Positions 6,196 through 10,059 of a DNA stretch of 10,059 bases are shown in pieces. The position numbers and the translations under genes were made by a program. The DNA is from Euperipatoides rowelli (Eukaryota; Onychophora; Udeonychophora; Euonychophora; Peripatopsidae). Position 1 is the first letter of the stretch. Each line of letters opens with the position of its first letter. A model generated the notes under the pieces. That model saw only the letters and a list, made by a program, of their open reading frames with translations, was not told the origin of the DNA and did no database searches. The stretch lies in NCBI GenBank assembly GCA_003024985.2, contig PXIH01S0005018.1. One strand, given 5' to 3'.

Positions 6196-6815
6196 TATGT
6201 AAGCTAGGCCTACTGTGATTTCTAGCTCGTTGATCCTAATAGCCTACAGTTAATGTACCTCTAGCTAGGTCATATTTGTTATTATTTTTTTCATTCGTTT
6301 ATAGATATAAAAATCAGAACTGTATAAGATTCATGATTAAACTTTTACAAAATACTGTATTAATTGAAAAAAGGTTTAAGTTTATTATAATATTCCTACC
6401 TGTATAATGGCATTTAGGATTCAAACATTTTTGCTTTTCTTCTAATTATAAAGATTGAAAAAAAAAANCCCCAGTTTGATTCCGATCACAATTGAAGAAA
6501 TCTTAGCAGATTACTGTAGGGAAACTATTTCTAGCTCCTTGATTCACATGGATATACCTCCATTTTATTACCGTAGAAACAGCAACAACAAACAAATACG
6601 CATGCGTAAAACATGTATTAGGACAGAAATATTTATCGATAAAAAGTTAAAAAATTTAGTTGTTGTTATTAGTTTACATGATTGTATAACTTAAAAATTG
6701 ATACGTATCCAGTGATACAAGCATCAATAAATATACACTACACAATAAATAAATTAATTTCAAATATTCTGACAAACGAAAAATCCGTGAGTCGATTACG
6801 ATTAAGTTTGCCTAG
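6196..6815. other. Intergenic stretch upstream of RSRC1
   Basis: No supported gene. An open frame at 6455-6694 starts at TTG and contains an N, with no recognisable protein. A perfect 12-bp palindrome TACGCATGCGTA (6597-6608) resembles the NRF-1 core GCATGC and could be a regulatory site about 480 bases before the RSRC1 start. TTTCTAGCTC followed by G/C-TTGAT occurs near 6222 and 6529, and a close match lies inside the hAT-like element near 4427. Confidence 0.4.
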
Positions 6816-6823
6816 TATATAAA
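6816..6823 (+). promoter_or_regulatory. Candidate TATA box for RSRC1
   Basis: TATATAAA followed by CG stands out on the coding strand about 270 bases before the RSRC1 ATG. If used, the unspliced leader would contain several out-of-frame ATGs (for example near 6848, 6868 and 7031). Either a leader intron exists or the true start site is closer to the gene. AT-rich DNA makes chance TATA words likely. Confidence 0.25.
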
Positions 6824-7055
6824 CGTTCATTTCAGAAATTCAGCCTCATGTTACAGCCACTAATACTCATGTCTAAGGAAGAATATCAAGAGAAAAATCT
6901 TTAGTATTTGTCTCCCTATTATGCAAGTTAATTTTTCGGCTTATCTGATCTGTAAAAAAAAAATCGATGTTTCCCTTGATTAACGCATTTTCACATAATT
7001 CTATTGAATTGATGGCCGAACTATTGGTTACATGAAGGCTTGGTTGATTAGCTTG

Positions 7056-7074
7056 ATGTAAAAAAAAAAAAAAA
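7056..7074 (+). promoter_or_regulatory. Start-stop mini-uORF (ATG TAA) and A15 tract ahead of the RSRC1 start
   Basis: ATG at 7056 is followed directly by TAA, a minimal upstream ORF. The stop overlaps a run of 15 A residues (7060-7074) that ends 16 bases before the RSRC1 ATG. Start-stop uORFs can stall ribosomes and lower main-ORF translation, and A-rich leaders can bind poly(A)-binding protein. Whether these bases are in the mature transcript is not shown by the sequence. Confidence 0.4.
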
Positions 7075-7090
7075 GTCATACGTTTTGAAT

Positions 7091-8023
7091 ATGGGTGGCC
7101 ATAGTGACTCTGAAGGAAGGAGATCGCACTCGAAAAAAAAGAGATCTCAATCACGTAGTCCCAAACGTCATAAAAAATATTTCAGAAGACATTCACGCAG
7201 TAGTTCTAGAAGTCCAGTCAGGAGACGTTCTCGTAGTCTGTCCAATAACAGAAAGAAATATCACAGTAAATCTAAAAGTCCTGCTAGATATCGGAGCAAA
7301 TCTAAAAGCCCTCATCGACTGCATAGCAGATCAAAAAGTCCTACTAGGCGTCGAAGCAGATCCAAAAGTCCGATTAGGCGTCGTAGTCGATCAAAAAGTT
7401 CAAGTAGACGACGTAGTAGAACAAAGAGTCCCGTAAAGCATCACAGTAGATCCAAAAGTCCAAACAAAAGTTCTAAAAGTAAGGAAAAACAAATGAAGCA
7501 TGGATCATTACAAAGCAGGGAAAAGACAGGCAACAGAAAGAAGGAGCATAAAGTAAATAAGGATCCAGATATTAATTTAACTGGATTTGAAGATTTGCTA
7601 CCTGTTGAACAAGCTAAGATACGGATGAAATTAGCTTTATCCGCCGCTGTTTCTTCAGAAATACCTTCTAAAGACCAGAAAAACGAAGATAAAGTAGTTC
7701 ACAAAAAATCCTTACTTGAACAAATGGACAGAACTAAAGCGATTGAAGCTATTAATAATCCAGAATTCGTCCAACAAAGTTTTAAATCTAAGCAAGAAGA
7801 TAAAGAATTTGAAAAAAAAGATTTGCACTCCGAAGCTATGTTTGGAGAAGCTAAAGTAGAACCTTTGGAAGTCAAAATTAATCCTCAAAAATTAACACAG
7901 ACTTATTCTGATTGTCTAGCTCATCCAAATTTATTTGAAGATGTAGCGGAAAAAGAAGAAAGATGGCGTAAGAAATTAAGTGCCATGCGACAAAGTAAAC
8001 TTAATGAAGGAAAATTATTTTAA
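7091..8023 (+). CDS. RSRC1: RSRC1 family serine/arginine-rich splicing-related protein
   Basis: RSRC1 (also SRrp53) is a nuclear SR-related protein that takes part in constitutive and alternative pre-mRNA splicing, including 3' splice-site selection. The ORF encodes 310 residues, close to the vertebrate length of about 330. Residues 1-130 are an RS domain, with seven 10-residue units of SRSKSPxRRR type at 59-128. Residues 164-185 (GFEDLLPVEQAKIRMK) match the family's LPPxEQAKxRL block. Residues 208-235 (LLEQMDRTKAIEAI, FVQQSF) match its EQVxRxKEIEAI..FVQQ block. Residues 272-303 (SDCLAHPNLF, RWRKKLSAMRQ) match its C-terminal SLAHPNLF..EEKWxxRLxxLRQ signature. The ATG at 7091 has A at -3 and G at +4, and an in-frame stop at 7049 closes the upstream frame. 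An extension to TTG at 7085 is not needed. The coding region has no intron, although vertebrate genes have many. No sign of decay is seen. Confidence 0.93.
   Translation: MGGHSDSEGRRSHSKKKRSQSRSPKRHKKYFRRHSRSSSRSPVRRRSRSLSNNRKKYHSKSKSPARYRSKSKSPHRLHSRSKSPTRRRSRSKSPIRRRSRSKSSSRRRSRTKSPVKHHSRSKSPNKSSKSKEKQMKHGSLQSREKTGNRKKEHKVNKDPDINLTGFEDLLPVEQAKIRMKLALSAAVSSEIPSKDQKNEDKVVHKKSLLEQMDRTKAIEAINNPEFVQQSFKSKQEDKEFEKKDLHSEAMFGEAKVEPLEVKINPQKLTQTYSDCLAHPNLFEDVAEKEERWRKKLSAMRQSKLNEGKLF
7265..7474 (+). repeat. Seven 30-bp coding repeats in the RS domain
   Basis: Seven consecutive 30-base units encode 10-residue repeats, from SKSKSPARYR through SRSKSPTRRR and SRSKSPIRRR to SRSKSPNKSS. Codons differ between units (AGT/AGC, AGA/CGA/CGT), so the repeat is conserved more at protein than DNA level. 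It supplies phosphorylatable Ser-Pro and Arg-Ser dipeptides. Confidence 0.85.
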
Positions 8024-9285
8024 ATTTTAGAATTGCAAATCAAAAGGGATTGATTCTGAAGAATCAAAGATTGTGAAACGTAGCACATCTTATATACTGT
8101 AAGCGTTCTTTAATCTCTTTTTTTATTGATATTTATACCAGGAGTGCACATATAGACATGGGATGTACAGAACCCTACTTCAGATAATAGTACACATTTT
8201 ACATAGGTCTTCCACCTTAAAAAAATTGTCACTGCAGCTGTCAGCTCGCTTNGCCCCAATTCACCATAATTAGCTGTTAATAAGATCGTCAACCTTGGAG
8301 GTATAAATCTATTTACACCACAATGGATCATTGCCATATAGAAATCGTGTATATTCAATACAATTTTTAAATTGTATTAATTGCTAACTAGTATTATTTT
8401 CAAGCTACATCAGCAAAGGCTCTATACTGTGCATTATACTGTATATAAACTTTATATTGAATGTAGAAATTAATTCTTAAAACTTTTGAGATCTTCAGGA
8501 AGACATTCACAAATTGATACTTAACATTAAGCTTACATTGCTTGTACATTTTATATTTGTCATCTTTGTTTGATTTTGTATTAAGTTTTAAAACTTAGAT
8601 AAAATAATTTTAAAAACTTCAATAAGGTCCTCTACTCGTTTTTTTTTTTTAATTAAAGGAAGTAAAATTCCTCATTTTTGCATCCTTAATTTTTTTTTTA
8701 AATTTATATATCATTATTTAATTTTGTTTCATAATTATTGTGGGTTTGCTAACACCACTTTGCAACAGGTTTATGTATATGAGTAAAGAAAATTGATTTC
8801 AACAAATCATTTTCTTTTTAAATTTTCTGATCATTTTTATAATACAGTAAGTTTATAAGAATCTGTTTTCTAATTTGTTCATTTGACCAAAAAGAAGGCT
8901 ATAATGATCAACTCTTATCTTATGCAGCATTTATGTCAAAGAAAATTGTTTTTTTTTTCTTTCATAAATTAGCCCAATCATTAATGAAATCAAAAACATT
9001 GTTTTCACAACAATGTTTTAGTCTGTAGTCGTATATAATTAAGAAATTATTTTCAATAATACTTTATTGAGTTCACAATATTTAGCTTTTTTTCCCACCT
9101 AGTAGCCTACTGTTATAGTTACTATATCCAGAATTTTATTAAAGCAATTGTTCTGAAATTTTCAACTTTATAACATTACCTTGGCTTCTTTAAAAGTAAA
9201 TTCCTTCACTGTTTCACATAATTCCATTTCCAATAACATAACTGTTGAATAAAAAAGTAAATTTATTTTTTTGTTTGTTTGATTA
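8024..9285. other. RSRC1 3' flank and likely 3' UTR, AT-rich
   Basis: No canonical AATAAA occurs soon after the stop codon. The first clear ones on this strand are ATTAAA at 8652-8657 and AATAAA at 9248-9253, so the 3' UTR could exceed 1 kb. Bases 8130-8360 are less AT-rich than the surroundings and hold an 82-codon minus-strand frame starting at TTG, with no recognised protein. Elsewhere there are T-runs (8640, 8690, 8948) and no supported gene. Confidence 0.4.
9248..9253 (+). terminator. Candidate poly(A) signal
   Basis: This is the first canonical AATAAA downstream of the RSRC1 stop on the coding strand, followed by an A-run and, within 40 bases, T- and GT-rich sequence (TTTTTTTGTTTGTTTG) that could act as the downstream element. 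The distance of about 1.2 kb from the stop is long. Further AATAAA words occur at 9721 and 10025. Confidence 0.35.
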
Positions 9286-9345
9286 ATTCGAGGCCCTTAA
9301 CAACTCTGGGGCCCATAAGCATTGCTTCCCCAAAGTTCCGCCCTG
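9286..9345. mobile_element. Possible terminal fragment of a hAT-like transposon
   Basis: Read inward from 9345 on the minus strand, the sequence is CAGGGCGGAACTTTGGGG, then a GGGCCCC block and AAGGGCC. This GC-rich island of about 60 bases lies in strongly AT-rich DNA and resembles hAT ends of the CAGGG..GGGCCC type. The second end and a target duplication were not found. Confidence 0.45.
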
Positions 9346-10059
9346 GTGCAGATATATTTTAGCAAGATTAATAGAAAAAAAATAGAACACTGCACTTCTG
9401 AAAGCAAATTGGAATTTGAATGATTCCATAAGCAAGTTATTTAATTTATAAATAATGCTACCAATAATACAGTAGCCTATATTGATAAGTAATTTCCTCA
9501 CTTTTAAAAGATGAATTTAAAAAGTGAAAAAATAGTCAGAATTTTTTTTTCATAATTGTTACACTTAAATATTAAATCAGATTTAATTGTACAAGTGTAC
9601 TTAGAAAGAAAATATATTGATAGAATATAATCGAAGAATATACTGTAAATCTATTCCATCGGTATTACTACAATGCATATGTTTTGACTTGGAACACTTT
9701 ACCTAGAAAAATTATTTGAAAATAAAGATGTAATTGGTTTCAAGTTATAATTGATTAAATATATAAAATCTTTAATTCATCCCATGACCCTATACGTGTG
9801 ATAGCATAATGTTTGTAATTTTGGTTTTAAATAAGAGTTTGTTGTTATTAGAGTTGGGCAGTACAGTTTGATGAATGAGTTTTGTTTTGTTTTTATATTA
9901 ATGATATCTTTGTTTTTATTAAATGTAATAATATGTTAAAGTCTCACCTAATTCATATTGAATTAGTTTATTTATTTATTTATTTTGTATAATGCTAAGT
10001 CTAAAAGACTTGTTACATTTATATAATAAAATGGTTCAAAATACCAAATCTCAGAGAAA
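9346..10059. other. AT-rich 3' end of the window without a recognisable gene
   Basis: The only open frames are AT-driven. A TTTA microsatellite of about four to five units lies at 9967-9986. AATAAA words at 9721 and 10025 could serve RSRC1 or nothing at all. Confidence 0.5.

Noticed and set aside
6455-6694. 79-codon plus-strand ORF as a 5' exon of RSRC1 or a separate gene
   Set aside because: It starts at TTG in an A-run with an N, has no family motif, and no donor site joins it in frame to RSRC1, whose own ATG and upstream stop are clear.
6873-7154. 93-codon minus-strand ORF overlapping the RSRC1 start
   Set aside because: It is antisense to conserved RSRC1 coding at one end and AT-driven elsewhere. 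No ATG context or homology supports it.
7095-7436. 113-codon plus-strand ORF in the second frame of RSRC1
   Set aside because: It arises from the 30-bp RS repeats read in another frame. The RSRC1 frame has clear family motifs outside the repeat.
9283-9501. 72-codon minus-strand ORF
   Set aside because: It overlaps a hAT-like end and AT-rich flank and has no motif. Consistent with chance.

Overview
The window looks like AT-rich nuclear DNA from an animal, probably an invertebrate. The reasons are a complete metazoan-type splicing-factor gene (RSRC1 family), CR1/Jockey-type retrotransposon remains, several hAT-type transposon ends, GT-AG introns, and TATA and CCAAT promoter elements. Nothing looks bacterial. 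The species cannot be named from the sequence. A few isolated N bases mark a draft assembly.

Layout. Bases 1-79 are the outer end of a hAT-like transposon that abuts a two-copy, about 195-bp AT-rich tandem repeat (80-450). Bases 451-766 are AT-rich and hold no convincing gene. From about 767 to 2730 there is a distinctly GC-richer block read on the minus strand. It has two transcription units, each with a TATA box behind a cluster of four CCAAT boxes. The upstream unit (2425 down to about 1248) has a convincing phase-matched 205-bp intron, a coiled coil, a Pro/Ser/Thr-rich stretch and Cys/His modules, but it is broken by about four frame changes. The downstream unit (982 to 767) is a small intact ORF whose stop codon lies inside an AATAAA signal. 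I recognise neither protein. Behind this block, 2850-3475 is an array of degenerate repeats built from ETS-like, YY1-like, nuclear-receptor DR1-like and ZNF143-like words in an alternating order. A candidate 3' splice site and an arginine-rich 33-codon exon follow at 3599.

Bases 4100-6100 hold a decayed minus-strand non-LTR retrotransposon fragment. It covers the endonuclease domain and the start of the following linker, with no reverse transcriptase. A non-autonomous hAT-like element of 834 bp is inserted in it at 4315-5148. Another hAT-like end lies near 6195.

The only clearly intact conserved gene is RSRC1 at 7091-8023 (plus strand, 310 codons, no intron in the coding region). It encodes an SR-rich nuclear splicing-related protein. 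A start-stop mini-uORF and a 15-base A-run sit just ahead of its ATG. The 2 kb downstream is AT-rich 3' flank or UTR with scattered poly(A) signals, one more hAT-like end (9286-9345) and a short TTTA microsatellite.

The best candidate for something undescribed is the compact, virus- or transposon-like minus-strand block at 767-2730, together with its motif-dense neighbour at 2850-3475. Whether they form one element, and which kind, is inference and needs protein and copy-number searches.
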